From: Armatimonadota bacterium
GTDB lineage: Bacteria; Armatimonadota; UBA5829
Assembly: GCA_023398345.1 (NCBI GenBank)
Contig: JAEWSK010000098.1
Coordinates: 1 to 12,236 of the forward strand
Direction of reading: 5' to 3'
Length of the DNA: 12,236 bases
The position numbers and the translations under genes are program-made. Below, piece by piece: positions 1-7,574 of the stretch (the stretch's first letter is position 1; every line of letters begins with the position of its first letter). Below the pieces are notes generated by a model. That model saw nothing but the letters and a program-made list of their open reading frames with translations. It was not told where the DNA came from and did not search any database.

Positions 1-968
1 GGATATTGCAATATAAGCGCGGGAAACATCCATGTGTCGGCATCCCAAAACACATGTCCGCTAAATGAGTTTGCAGACAAACCCATCGGGGGAATGCTCC
101 ACTGGCTCCCAGCGCGCACGCTCTGCAATAAATAAAACATGCAGGAGTGAATCGCCTGCTGGTCTTTTGGGGGCCCGTCGATGATAATATCGCGCTCCCA
201 GAGCTTTGCCCATGCGGCTTTGTGATCGGAAATAAATTTCGCGGAGTTATACACGGGTGAAGCATTGGAACTGGCAGACAACTGATCCGAAGGCGCAGAC
301 ACCGATGCCCAAGCGGATATGACAAGGCTATCCCCGCGTTTTGCATGCACGCCCGATTTTTGCGCCGAAAGAGGCACGATGGTCTTATATATCACAACTC
401 TTGACTTAGTGCTTTTACCGGCTCTGTCTTCGGGCATTGAGACAGGAGAAGACACACGAAGCATTCCATCGAAATTCGGCACAAATTCGGCCCGGATCAG
501 CCCTGCATTCGGAACAGATCTCGACACAATCACCTCGATCTTTCCATCGAGCGTCCTGGCTCCAGCGCGCCATACGGCATATGTCGTCAAGATGCCGGTC
601 TTCATATTTAGAACTTGCTTGTAAGGCGCCTTAATATCAATCTTAAATCGCTGCTTGCCGTCGTAGAAGCGCAAATCGCTCCATGTCGGGGTTGAAATCA
701 GCTTCTCATCTTCATAAAGCCCGGCCATATAACAAGGCAGAGGTCGGTCATCTTGACTGCCGACGCCATCGCCCATTATGCGCGTGGAAATAAAGCCATT
801 GCCAAGATACGTGCCGTATTTGTTGTCGGGCGCATAGGAAACGAGCTGCCAGGGGTTATTGTTGGGCGGGTGAGGCTTTGTGTGCTGCTTGGGTGTAAAT
901 AGCATTACTGCAATCGCAACAAGCGCGACTATGATTATTGCTGATCCTCTACGGACACTCCGATCCAT
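1..968 (-). CDS. GH65 glycoside hydrolase, N-terminal part (cut by left edge)
   Basis: Reading from the ATG at 968 there are 322 open codons to the window edge. Residues about 8-24 (SAIIIVALVAIAVMLF) form a single hydrophobic segment, so the protein is probably exported or membrane-anchored. Residues about 40-280 fit the N-terminal beta-sandwich of GH65. The last visible stretch, GHVFWDADTWMFPAL, matches the GH65 signature at the start of the (alpha/alpha)6 barrel, closest to the acid trehalase / protein-glucosylgalactosylhydroxylysine glucosidase branch. The catalytic acid lies beyond the edge, so hydrolase versus phosphorylase and the substrate cannot be decided. The start is supported by GAGGAAG at 976-982, seven bases upstream. 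The first 20 bases overlap the end of the methyltransferase gene, so the two are cotranscribed. Family is confident, substrate is not. Confidence 0.85.
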   Translation of the reverse strand, partial: MDRSVRRGSAIIIVALVAIAVMLFTPKQHTKPHPPNNNPWQLVSYAPDNKYGTYLGNGFISTRIMGDGVGSQDDRPLPCYMAGLYEDEKLISTPTWSDLRFYDGKQRFKIDIKAPYKQVLNMKTGILTTYAVWRAGARTLDGKIEVIVSRSVPNAGLIRAEFVPNFDGMLRVSSPVSMPEDRAGKSTKSRVVIYKTIVPLSAQKSGVHAKRGDSLVISAWASVSAPSDQLSASSNASPVYNSAKFISDHKAAWAKLWERDIIIDGPPKDQQAIHSCMFYLLQSVRAGSQWSIPPMGLSANSFSGHVFWDADTWMFPALILQY

Positions 969-1707
969 CGGCTTTCTTCCTCGCTATATAAAAAACTCTA
1001 TCCGTCCGGCGGGTTGGCTTGCGAAAACGATATGCATGAAATACATCGACAACCTCGAAATTTGCATCAGCCAGCATTTGCGAGAGTTCTTCGATAGTGT
1101 GGCCCCGTTGGATGTGGGTTTCCTTAAATTGCCTCGACTCGCCGTTATCGAGCACCTCGAACGTCATATTGACTGTGCATATGCGCGTGGCATGGTCGTA
1201 TTCGCTGCTCCAGATATAGTGTGGATAATGCTCAGAGGCCAAATTTGCCTGGTCGAAAAAATGATGCGCAAGCGCATAAATAGTATTCACATCGAATATG
1301 AAATAGCCCCCGTCAACTACATGCTCACTCACTCGATTGATTGCTTTCACAAGGTGATCGACGTCGGTGATATAGTTCAGGCTATCGAATAAGCTTATCA
1401 CAAGATCGAACTTACGATCCAAATCAAGCTCGGCCATGTCTGATATATAATAATCGACGCGGCTATGCTTGGCATTTGCAACCGCTATCATGTCCGGCGC
1501 AATATCCGCGCCTGTCACATTGTAACCGCGCTCGCTGAGTATCTCGCTTACATTGCCGGTTCCGCATGCGACATCGAGGATAGTTTTTGGCTTGAACTCA
1601 ACCCGTTCGAGCAAACCCTCAATATACTCGACCCAAAGTTGGTATGGCACACCTGCCATAAGCTCATCGTAATATTTAGCAATCTCGGTAAACTGAGTAC
1701 AACTCAT
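949..1707 (-). CDS. Class I SAM-dependent methyltransferase
   Basis: Predicted 252-residue soluble protein with a seven-stranded Rossmann methyltransferase fold. Motif I is ILDVACGTGN (residues 43-52), the acidic end of strand 2 is GADIAPDMI (66-74), and FDLVISLFDSLNYI (100-113) is the motif II region. An N-terminal YYDELM helix (12-17) is typical of small-molecule methyltransferases of this type. The substrate cannot be read from the sequence. I chose the ATG at 1707, just before the conserved YYDELM helix. An in-frame TTG at 1788 would add 27 cysteine- and phenylalanine-rich residues unlike the family. Neither start has a good Shine-Dalgarno sequence, so the start is moderately uncertain. 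A promoter at 1802-1829 precedes it, and its 3' end overlaps the GH65 gene by 20 bases. Confidence 0.88.
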   Translation of the reverse strand: MSCTQFTEIAKYYDELMAGVPYQLWVEYIEGLLERVEFKPKTILDVACGTGNVSEILSERGYNVTGADIAPDMIAVANAKHSRVDYYISDMAELDLDRKFDLVISLFDSLNYITDVDHLVKAINRVSEHVVDGGYFIFDVNTIYALAHHFFDQANLASEHYPHYIWSSEYDHATRICTVNMTFEVLDNGESRQFKETHIQRGHTIEELSQMLADANFEVVDVFHAYRFRKPTRRTDRVFYIARKKADGSECP

Positions 1708-1801
1708 ATCGGTAAGTATAACACGCCGAAAAAGAACAGGAAATAGAATACAAAAACAAAGACAGGCTTCTTTATCACTAAAACACAAAAGCCAGCACTA
1801 A

Positions 1802-1829
1802 AGCATAGTCGGTATGGGAATATTGTCAA
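1802..1829 (-). promoter_or_regulatory. Promoter of the methyltransferase-GH65 operon
   Basis: On the minus strand a perfect -35 TTGACA (1824-1829) is followed after 16 bases by TATGCT (1802-1807), a 4/6 match to the -10 consensus. Transcription would begin near 1795, leaving a leader of about 88 bases before the ATG at 1707. The promoter sits just downstream of the terminator at 1839-1869, which would insulate it from upstream transcription. Confidence 0.55.
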
Positions 1830-1838
1830 GCACCCGTA

Positions 1839-1869
1839 CACAAAAGAGGCCCTGGTTTTATCCAGGACC
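1839..1869 (-). terminator. Rho-independent terminator, minus direction
   Basis: Read on the minus strand, GGTCCTGG, loop ATAAAA and CCAGGGCC form an 8-bp stem (1848-1869, one G-U pair) followed directly by TCTTTTGTG (1839-1847). No T-run follows in the plus direction. No protein gene lies directly upstream on the minus strand; the only candidate transcript it could end is the structured element at 1895-2079. Confidence 0.6.
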
Positions 1870-1894
1870 CCAGACTGAAAGGAAGGAGAGAAAG

Positions 1895-2079
1895 TATAGT
1901 CGGCGCCGGTTAGCCCAGTAATACTGCGGCGTGCTGGCAGGTCACAAATCGCTGTTGGACTGTCCGGTCCGGGTTGATTCTGCGGGCAGGCAGTTTGGGA
2001 AATCTACCCCCGGAATGGTAATGACTCTGGACTACTCCGCCTCAGTTTCCAAAGCCATATTGTCCACTCGCCGACTATA
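1895..2079 (-). ncRNA. Candidate structured RNA, rod-like, closed by an 11-bp stem
   Basis: TATAGTCGGCG at 1895-1905 is perfectly complementary to 2069-2079. Nested inside are ACTGCGGCG (1923-1931) with CGCCTCAGT (2038-2046, one mismatch), GTCA (1941-1944) with TGAC (2022-2025), and TCCGGG plus a GATT extension (1968-1979) with 2001-2014 (one mismatch and a 2-base bulge). This gives one long hairpin broken by internal loops, about 185 nt in all. Neither strand has a convincing reading frame across it. I favour the minus strand because a terminator (1839-1869) follows and a weak promoter (2083-2111) starts at the stem base. Some inner G-U pairs would form only on the plus strand, so orientation is uncertain. 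Size and shape recall 6S RNA, but I see no decisive 6S sequence signature. Confidence 0.4.
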
Positions 2080-2306
2080 CACAGAATACCCTTGCCGCAA
2101 CCTACCCGCAATTAGCTCTTGGCCGTATTTTTGCGTGGGACTACGGAAGTAAGGCTAGTAGGCAGAAAGTATTACATAAAAAATCGTTTGCTCTCGCTCG
2201 TCGATTTCCTGATTTTTTCTCGAAAGCTCGACGCTCATATTGCGTCTACTGTATTTATCGGATCGATCCCAAATTTGGCTAACATAGTAAAGCAGAGGTG
2301 AGCACG
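2080..2306. other. Leader region with no gene seen
   Basis: No frame in this stretch shows a family or a ribosome site other than AGAGGTG at 2294-2300, which serves the lipoprotein gene. There is a short perfect palindrome GGATCGATCC at 2260-2269 and a T-rich tract near 2213-2219. I could not identify a confident plus-strand promoter for the lipoprotein. Confidence 0.5.
2083..2111 (-). promoter_or_regulatory. Weak promoter candidate for the structured RNA
   Basis: On the minus strand TTGCGG (2106-2111), a 17-base spacer and TATTCT (2083-2088) would place the start of transcription near 2076, within the outer arm of the 11-bp stem. The -35 matches only 3/6 and the -10 4/6, so the call rests on position more than on sequence. 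Confidence 0.25.
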
Positions 2307-2861
2307 ATGAAATACTTTAGATTTGCAGCAGAATTTATTGCACTCATGTATGTGGTCGTTGCAGTCTGCGGATGCGGAGGCGGATCGGTTACGCACAAAG
2401 TTGAATCGCCTTGGTATGGCGATCTATACGGCGTCGCAACCGAACCAAGCGACGGCGAGACAAACATCGAAACATCTCGCACAGATTCATGGATACATGT
2501 ATACTGGCCGAATCCCAACTATCCCCCACCCGCTGACTTCACTATAAGCGTCGAAAAAGAAGAAAATCCAGACGACTGGGGCGGCATTCACACTGTTTTA
2601 AGCGATGAAGACTCCGACCCCACCGGCGGGAGTTGGTGGTTCCAGCCGGCAAACGATTTCTCACCCGGAACATGGTATAGAATCGTAATAAGCGCTCCTA
2701 GCGCAAAATACTCGGCAATTGCTTATTTTAAAACCGCCGGCACACGGGATACAACTGTCAGCAACCTCACGGCAAAGGCGGGAGCAGGCAGTTCATATCG
2801 CCCTAAAGGAAGCGGCGATGCAGCAGGGGAATCGGCCACGAAGCATTCGATCAAGAGATAG
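2307..2861 (+). CDS. Small secreted lipoprotein with an SbsA/Big_5-like Ig fold
   Basis: Predicted 184-residue protein. Residues 1-22 are a signal peptide with hydrophobic core FIALMYVVVAV, ending in the lipobox VCGC, so Cys23 is the likely lipidated residue after signal peptidase II cleavage. The segment from about 38 to 145 has the pattern of a bacterial Ig-like (Big_5/SbsA) domain: a PSDGETNI turn, strand WIHVYWP, then WWFQPANDFSPGTWYRIVIS near the end. The tail is Gly/Ser/Lys-rich and looks disordered. I chose the ATG at 2307 rather than the in-frame GTG at 2298 because AGAGGTG (2294-2300) is correctly spaced for the ATG and overlaps the GTG. Function is unknown, probably cell-surface. 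The ThuA-family gene follows 86 bases later on the same strand. Confidence 0.75.
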   Translation: MKYFRFAAEFIALMYVVVAVCGCGGGSVTHKVESPWYGDLYGVATEPSDGETNIETSRTDSWIHVYWPNPNYPPPADFTISVEKEENPDDWGGIHTVLSDEDSDPTGGSWWFQPANDFSPGTWYRIVISAPSAKYSAIAYFKTAGTRDTTVSNLTAKAGAGSSYRPKGSGDAAGESATKHSIKR

Positions 2862-2947
2862 TCATTTCGGGCATATTTATGGGAAGGACAATTGCCATAT
2901 GCCTGCTAAGTGTCAACAATAAATTAAATTGAGAGCAGGATTGAAAA

Positions 2948-3688
2948 ATGAGTAAGGATATACGCGTAAAAGTTTGGGGTGAATATCGGCACGAAAGGCA
3001 GCCCGGCAAGCCCCAAGAGGTTTATCCAAAAGGCATACACAACGCCATTGCCGATCATCTCAAGCAACAAAATGGTTTGCTAGTTACAACGGCCGTCCTC
3101 GATGATGCCGAGCACGGCCTCACTGAAGAAGCGCTTGCAAACACCGATGTGCTGATATGGTGGGGGCACATGGCGCACCATGAAGTAAAAGATGAAATCG
3201 TCGAGCGAGTGCAGACAGCAGTGCTGAATGGAATGGGACTGATAGTACTGCACTCCGGGCACTATTCAAAGATATTCCAAAAGCTGATGGGGACAGGATG
3301 CAATCTGAAATGGCGCGAATTCGGTGAAAAAGAACGCGTCTGGGTAATAGACCCATCACATCCGATAACTGATGGACTGCCAGAATACTTTGAAATACCC
3401 AACGAGGAAATGTACGGTGAGCACTTCGACATACCCGCACCGGATGAACTCGTATTTGTAAGCTGGTTTGCAGGTGGCGAAGTCTTCCGGAGCGGCTGCT
3501 GCTGGCATCGAGGACAGGGCAAAATATTTTACTTCAGACCGGGCCATGAGACATACCCGATCTATTACCAAAAAGAGGTTCTGACCGTCATCAGCAATGC
3601 AGTGCGGTGGGCAGCAAAACTCAATACGCCGACACCTCTAAGAGGTCACTGCCCGGGACCAATGGAAGACATAACGCCGGGCAATTAA
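2948..3688 (+). CDS. thuA: ThuA-family (trehalose utilisation-like) protein
   Basis: Predicted 246-residue cytoplasmic protein of the ThuA family, a class I glutamine amidotransferase-like fold without the usual catalytic cysteine. Landmarks are an early strand with [10 protein letters not shown] (8-17), [15 protein letters not shown] (66-80), [14 protein letters not shown] (97-110), [13 protein letters not shown] (138-150), [10 protein letters not shown] (154-163) and [16 protein letters not shown] (189-204), all in family order and at normal length. In rhizobia thuA acts with the dehydrogenase ThuB in trehalose and related disaccharide use through keto-sugar intermediates. No thuB is adjacent here, so the substrate is open. 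The start has AGGA at 2937-2940, seven bases upstream. The gene could be cotranscribed with the lipoprotein before it. Confidence 0.9.
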   Translation: MSKDIRVKVWGEYRHERQPGKPQEVYPKGIHNAIADHLKQQNGLLVTTAVLDDAEHGLTEEALANTDVLIWWGHMAHHEVKDEIVERVQTAVLNGMGLIVLHSGHYSKIFQKLMGTGCNLKWREFGEKERVWVIDPSHPITDGLPEYFEIPNEEMYGEHFDIPAPDELVFVSWFAGGEVFRSGCCWHRGQGKIFYFRPGHETYPIYYQKEVLTVISNAVRWAAKLNTPTPLRGHCPGPMEDITPGN

Positions 3689-3697
3689 AGTATACGC

Positions 3698-3732
3698 GTA
3701 AATTGAATCCCCTTTTGGGGGATTCAATTTAC
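3698..3732. terminator. Perfect 15-bp hairpin between convergent genes
   Basis: GTAAATTGAATCCCC (3698-3712), loop TTTTG and GGGGATTCAATTTAC (3718-3732) form a perfect 15-bp stem. It starts nine bases after the ThuA stop codon and lies 86 bases beyond the stop of the convergent cytochrome gene, so it could terminate both. Neither side carries a clear T-run, so it is not a classical Rho-independent terminator. Confidence 0.55.
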
Positions 3733-3818
3733 AAGGCTGATTACAGATACAGAGTGTCTGGTGAAGATTTGGGGCAAGGCCTCAGAATAGTTTCAATATA
3801 CACAAATCAGTTCAAAGT

Positions 3819-5321
3819 TTAATGTCCCGAATTCTTCTCCGTCAGTTTCTTTGCCCACTCTGAGTGATGTTTTTCGGCCCAGCTTCGCTTCACTCGGCCC
3901 GAAATTATACTTGTTACTGTGCCGGGGTTTGCAAACACTCCAAGATACGCATGACCGAGAACGCCCGCGATCAGCGCAAGCGCGGCGAGATCATGAAGTG
4001 TGTAGACCCAGGATGCAGCGATGTTCTTATCCAAAATCAGAGCAATACCGGTTCCACTTATCACCAGTCCGCCCAGCACGGCTATCAGCCAGAAAAACAA
4101 CTTTTGACCGGCGTTGAACTTGCCCGCCGGACAGTCGGCCTTAACCCACAAATAGCCTCCAAGTTTACATATCCATTCCTTGTCGCACGGCACAAACATC
4201 GCATGTCTCCACCATATTGCAACCAGCGCAATCAGTGTCAGCACAAAAGCGACGCCCACTTGACCATGCACCGCTCGAATTGCGCTCATTGGCGACTCTC
4301 TGTGAAGCAAAAATGCTATGCCGCTCAGTGACAAGAACGCAAAAGTCAACATTGCCAGCCAGTGGATCATTCGCTCATAGAGCGCAAATCGCTGCACACT
4401 TTGATCACCCTTTACAACATGCACTCTGTGCGGGCCAAATAATAGATAGTGCATTACCGACATCGCAAGAACGAGGACAAATAGCCATCCGCCATAACGC
4501 TTGATGTAATCTTCTCTCAAAAAGCCTATTTCCAATTCGCGGCCGTCGAGACCCATCGACTTGTAGTTCGGCATTTTTATTGGGTTGCCGTCAGAGCCCT
4601 GAATAACTGTGGTGCCAAAGAAGAACTTCGAAGCAGGAGAGTGACAATCCGCGCAGCCGTTCTTACCCAGACACTTGGTCTTGTTATCAACGCCATGATG
4701 AATGATCACACCTGTATCATCAACGGGAACGATCATCTCGTCTTTCACAACATAGCCGGAGGACTTTTGCGATATATGGCAACTCTCGCATGCGATGCGC
4801 TTGAAATGCAGACTTGGTATACCCGAGTGCGTCGGCGTCAGAGCAGACTTGCCCGAAAAGTGGCAGCTTTGACACGAGGCCGCACCGGAAGTTTTGTGTC
4901 CGGCATTTTTATGGCAATCGATGCATTTCATGCCATCGTGACCATCGCCGGGATGCTTCGGCTGCAGTTCAATATCCGAATGGCAATTCAGACAGGCGGC
5001 ATCGTCAATAGCCGTTGCCATGCTCTTTAGTGTGCCGTCGGCATTAAAAGCGCCTTTGCTGGAAACATGGCAGCTCAGACAGCTTGCCGACTCAGGATCG
5101 GAAGAGTGCGATTTTCTATTAAAATGGACTGTTTTGGCGTTGGCGGCCACATCGTGACAATCTCCGCAGCTCTTTGATATATTAACGCTGTCGAGCTGAT
5201 TTGGTTTGAGGGGATTGCCATTGGAATCGAGCAATTGAACGTCCGTGCCTGCAAACGCGACTGTAGCAAGCAGAACCATAATAAAAGCACTTAGCGTAAA
5301 ACGCAACTGGCGTGAAAGCAT
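3819..5321 (-). CDS. Heptaheme cytochrome c fused to FdnI-type cytochrome b
   Basis: Predicted 500-residue exported membrane protein. A signal peptide (1-24, core LSAFIMVLLATVAFA) is followed by a periplasmic domain with seven CxxCH haem sites at residues 52, 81, 110, 133, 150, 178 and 223. The C-terminal half has about five transmembrane helices (277-296, 318-339, 352-372, 406-428, 440-463). Helices two to five resemble the gamma subunit of formate dehydrogenase N, with probable haem b ligands His320, His352, His443 and His457. The 14-residue spacing of the last two matches that family. This suggests electron transfer between the quinone pool and periplasmic partners; direction and partner are unknown. 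I chose the ATG at 5321 because it opens the signal peptide. Its GGGAGG (5335-5340) is 13 bases away, which is long. Confidence 0.88.
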   Translation of the reverse strand: MLSRQLRFTLSAFIMVLLATVAFAGTDVQLLDSNGNPLKPNQLDSVNISKSCGDCHDVAANAKTVHFNRKSHSSDPESASCLSCHVSSKGAFNADGTLKSMATAIDDAACLNCHSDIELQPKHPGDGHDGMKCIDCHKNAGHKTSGAASCQSCHFSGKSALTPTHSGIPSLHFKRIACESCHISQKSSGYVVKDEMIVPVDDTGVIIHHGVDNKTKCLGKNGCADCHSPASKFFFGTTVIQGSDGNPIKMPNYKSMGLDGRELEIGFLREDYIKRYGGWLFVLVLAMSVMHYLLFGPHRVHVVKGDQSVQRFALYERMIHWLAMLTFAFLSLSGIAFLLHRESPMSAIRAVHGQVGVAFVLTLIALVAIWWRHAMFVPCDKEWICKLGGYLWVKADCPAGKFNAGQKLFFWLIAVLGGLVISGTGIALILDKNIAASWVYTLHDLAALALIAGVLGHAYLGVFANPGTVTSIISGRVKRSWAEKHHSEWAKKLTEKNSGH

Positions 5322-5375
5322 GGTTTGGGCAGTGCCTCCCGATTGTGTAGAGCATCTATTATTGATACCGAGTCT

Positions 5376-5404
5376 ACCATAACCGAAACAGGCTCTGCGG
5401 TCAA
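5376..5404 (-). promoter_or_regulatory. Promoter of the cytochrome c/b gene
   Basis: On the minus strand TTGACC (5399-5404, 5/6 match) is followed after exactly 17 bases by TATGGT (5376-5381, 4/6 match). The -35 overlaps the stop codon of the glycosyltransferase. Transcription would start near 5369, giving a leader of about 48 bases. This lets the cytochrome be expressed apart from pdxA and the glycosyltransferase. Confidence 0.5.
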
Positions 5405-6456
5405 GCGGCGCAAATAAATGCGCGCGATTCTTCCAGGCCAAATTCTCGAAGTTTGGCTCGAATAAGTTCTCGGGCAACGCTAGAGCCTACAGCAGCGATA
5501 ACAAATACGTTGGGGTTTGCTTGGATATAATCCAAGCCGACAATTGGCCTGCCCTTAAGCAAATGTCCGATTTTGGCCGGGTCGATGTCGACAACGGCCT
5601 CAAAATTCACCCCCTCGCGCAGCAAGTGCTTACTGAGCCGTCTACCGGTCTTGCCTGCGCCCCAGAGAATAATATTTCGATTGATCGGAGACGGCAAAAG
5701 TGAATGCGCAGCCATCTGGGTAGGAACAACACCAACTAAACCTATGGATAGATAGTGCGCTTTGGCCCTCAGAAAATTTTCAACGCAATAGCGAGAGTCA
5801 GTAAAAGTAAGCCGACATTCGCTCTGTCGCCAAAAGACAAGAGGAGCATCGACCTTGGCAAAGCGTTTGCCCGCAACGAAGTATCGCAGCCAGAGATCGT
5901 AATCCTCCGCCCAACCATGATCTTGATAAGCGCCGATCGCAATAAGTTCGTCGCGGCGCATTATAACACTCGGATGCGCAAGCGGGCTCTCTACAAAAAT
6001 ATCGCGCGCGATTTGATCGGAAGTGACAAGCGAGTTCAACCAATGCTCATAACGAACCAAACCGCCCAAAAGCTCATGGCGAGGAAACATTTTGACTAAC
6101 GTGCCGCAGACGCTCACATCGGGCCGCGCATCCATTAACGCAACTTGCGTTTCAAGGCGGCGCGGATGCGAAATGTCGTCGGCGTCCATTCGGGCAATAA
6201 GTTCACCGCGACACTCGGCAATGCCAGTATTTAGCGCTTCAATAATGCCGTGCTTTGAAGTATGAATCACTCGAACGCGCACGTCGCGGGCGGCAATCGA
6301 ATCAAATATGAGCGCAGTAGAGTCGGTCGAGCCGTCATCAACGACCACAATCTCAAAATCGGAAAAAGTTTGTCCAAGCATGCTCGACATTGCAGACTCG
6401 ACCGTTAGTTCGGCATTGTGTGCCGGGATTAGAACAGAGACCTTTGGAGATTTCAT
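5401..6456 (-). CDS. GT2 glycosyltransferase with C-terminal Rossmann-like domain
   Basis: Predicted 351-residue protein with no signal peptide or membrane helix. Residues 5-230 are a GT-A family 2 catalytic domain: VSVLIPAHNAELTVESAM (6-23), IVVVDDGSTD (36-45), the metal- and nucleotide-binding ARMDADD (88-94) and EDYDLWLRY (184-192) at the usual base position. Residues about 259-351 form a separate domain starting NIILWGAGKTGRRL, a GxGxxG nucleotide-binding turn, with VVDIDPAKIG about 15 residues later, as in the dinucleotide- or sugar-sensing domain seen at the C-terminus of some GT2 proteins. The acceptor is unknown. It starts seven bases after the pdxA stop with only a weak ribosome site, so translation is probably coupled to pdxA. 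Confidence 0.88.
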   Translation of the reverse strand: MKSPKVSVLIPAHNAELTVESAMSSMLGQTFSDFEIVVVDDGSTDSTALIFDSIAARDVRVRVIHTSKHGIIEALNTGIAECRGELIARMDADDISHPRRLETQVALMDARPDVSVCGTLVKMFPRHELLGGLVRYEHWLNSLVTSDQIARDIFVESPLAHPSVIMRRDELIAIGAYQDHGWAEDYDLWLRYFVAGKRFAKVDAPLVFWRQSECRLTFTDSRYCVENFLRAKAHYLSIGLVGVVPTQMAAHSLLPSPINRNIILWGAGKTGRRLSKHLLREGVNFEAVVDIDPAKIGHLLKGRPIVGLDYIQANPNVFVIAAVGSSVARELIRAKLREFGLEESRAFICAA

Positions 6457-6463
6457 GGCTCAC

Positions 6464-7468
6464 TTATTGCCTGCGCGATTGGGAAAGCATGTTCACGGCC
6501 GCTATAATCGCCATTTTCATGCTTATTGGGTTAGCGATGCCTTTCCAGGCTATGTCGAAGGCCGTGCCGTGATCTACTGATGTTCGCAACACCGGAAGTC
6601 CAAGCGTGGCAGTTACGGTTCCATAAAAGTCGCGGGTCTTTGCGGCAATGTGGCCTTGATCGTGATAAAGCGAGATTACGCAGTCGAATTTTCCTTCTAA
6701 TGCCATGTTGAACACTGAGTCCGCACCGATGGGGTCGGTTACGTCAATTCCATCTTTGCGAGCACGAGCAGCGGCAGGGATGAGATGGTCGCGTTCCTCG
6801 GAGCCGAACTGGCCGCCGTCGCTTGCATGCGGATTCAGCGCAGCCAAGCCGATTTTAGGGCTGACGAAACCGAAGTCCGTCATAGTCGAATGCACCCGGC
6901 GGATAAAATCATAGACGCTACTGGCGGTAATATAATCTATTGCCTGCCGCAGTGAGTAATGACGCGACAAAAAGAATATGCGCATGTTCTCCGTAATAAA
7001 CAAAGTCAGCGGGTTCGGCGCGTTTAGATAGGTTGCAAGCATCTCAGTATGACCAATGTGGACGATACCGGCAGCACGGAGGGCTTCTTTGTTGATAGGC
7101 GTGGTCGTAATAGCGTCGATCTCACCTGCAAGCCCAAGCTCACATGCCAGCCTTACGAATGCGTCAGCGGCCGCACCGCCATCGACACTTATCGCACCCG
7201 GCAAAATGTCGTCCATGCCGGGCGTTTCCACATCAATAAGCTCTATTCTGCCCTTTTCACCCTTTGCCGACCGAGCAGAATCGATAGTTATAATCTCACC
7301 TGCCGATACGCCCGATGCTTTTGAGCAACGCCTAAGCACTCTTTCATTGCCGATGACAACGGGAACGCATTTCTCGCATACCTCGCCATCCGCAAGCGCA
7401 CCCAGCACTATCTCCGGGCCAATTCCCGCCGGGTCTCCAAGGGTTATGCCGATTACAGGTCTACTCAA
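6464..7468 (-). CDS. pdxA: PdxA-family 4-hydroxythonine-4-phosphate dehydrogenase-like protein (4-hydroxythreonine-4-phosphate dehydrogenase)
   Basis: Predicted 334 residues, normal for PdxA. In the vitamin B6 pathway PdxA oxidises 4-phospho-hydroxy-L-threonine with NAD; close paralogues act on threonate or erythronate phosphates, so the exact substrate is not certain. Seen: GITLGDPAGIGPEI (7-20), TTPINKEAL (122-130), GHTEML with metal ligand His140, LNPHASDGGQFG with His214, and SLYHDQGH with His269, then TSVDHGTAFDIAW (296-308). All three metal histidines are present. The start is a TTG at 7468: AAGAAAGG (7478-7485) lies nine bases upstream, the family N-terminus fits, and the nearby ATG is out of frame and hits a stop at once. 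It is first in a tight pair with the glycosyltransferase. Confidence 0.9.
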   Translation of the reverse strand: MSRPVIGITLGDPAGIGPEIVLGALADGEVCEKCVPVVIGNERVLRRCSKASGVSAGEIITIDSARSAKGEKGRIELIDVETPGMDDILPGAISVDGGAAADAFVRLACELGLAGEIDAITTTPINKEALRAAGIVHIGHTEMLATYLNAPNPLTLFITENMRIFFLSRHYSLRQAIDYITASSVYDFIRRVHSTMTDFGFVSPKIGLAALNPHASDGGQFGSEERDHLIPAAARARKDGIDVTDPIGADSVFNMALEGKFDCVISLYHDQGHIAAKTRDFYGTVTATLGLPVLRTSVDHGTAFDIAWKGIANPISMKMAIIAAVNMLSQSRRQ

Positions 7469-7528
7469 ACATCCACGCCTTTCTTATCTCGAAAGTCAGA
7501 AACTCAGATACAAAGCAAACGGGCTATT

Positions 7529-7534
7529 ATTATA
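7529..7534 (-). promoter_or_regulatory. Possible -10 element of pdxA
   Basis: A perfect TATAAT lies on the minus strand in an AT-rich patch (7526-7539), about 60 bases upstream of the TTG start. I see no good -35 hexamer 16-18 bases further upstream, so the promoter is weak, activator-dependent or misread. Confidence 0.3.
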
Positions 7535-7574
7535 TAAGTTTCTACACAGGCGTTTTGATCTCATCCCTAATTCT

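Noticed and set aside
1708..1788. Longer methyltransferase start at a TTG at 1788
   Set aside because: The extra residues are Cys/Phe-rich, unlike the family, there is no ribosome site, and the start would lie only about seven bases after the predicted transcription start.
1895..2079. Firm assignment of the structured element as 6S RNA or a cobalamin riboswitch
   Set aside because: Size and rod shape fit 6S loosely, but I could not see conserved 6S bubble sequence, nor the conserved cobalamin core elements. It is left unassigned.
1931..2152. Short plus-strand frame across the structured RNA region
   Set aside because: No ribosome site and no recognisable family. The nested base pairing explains the stretch better.
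5322..5477. Longer N-terminus for the cytochrome, starting at 5477
   Set aside because: It would overlap the glycosyltransferase by 77 bases and bury the signal peptide 52 residues inside the protein. The ATG at 5321 opens the signal peptide.
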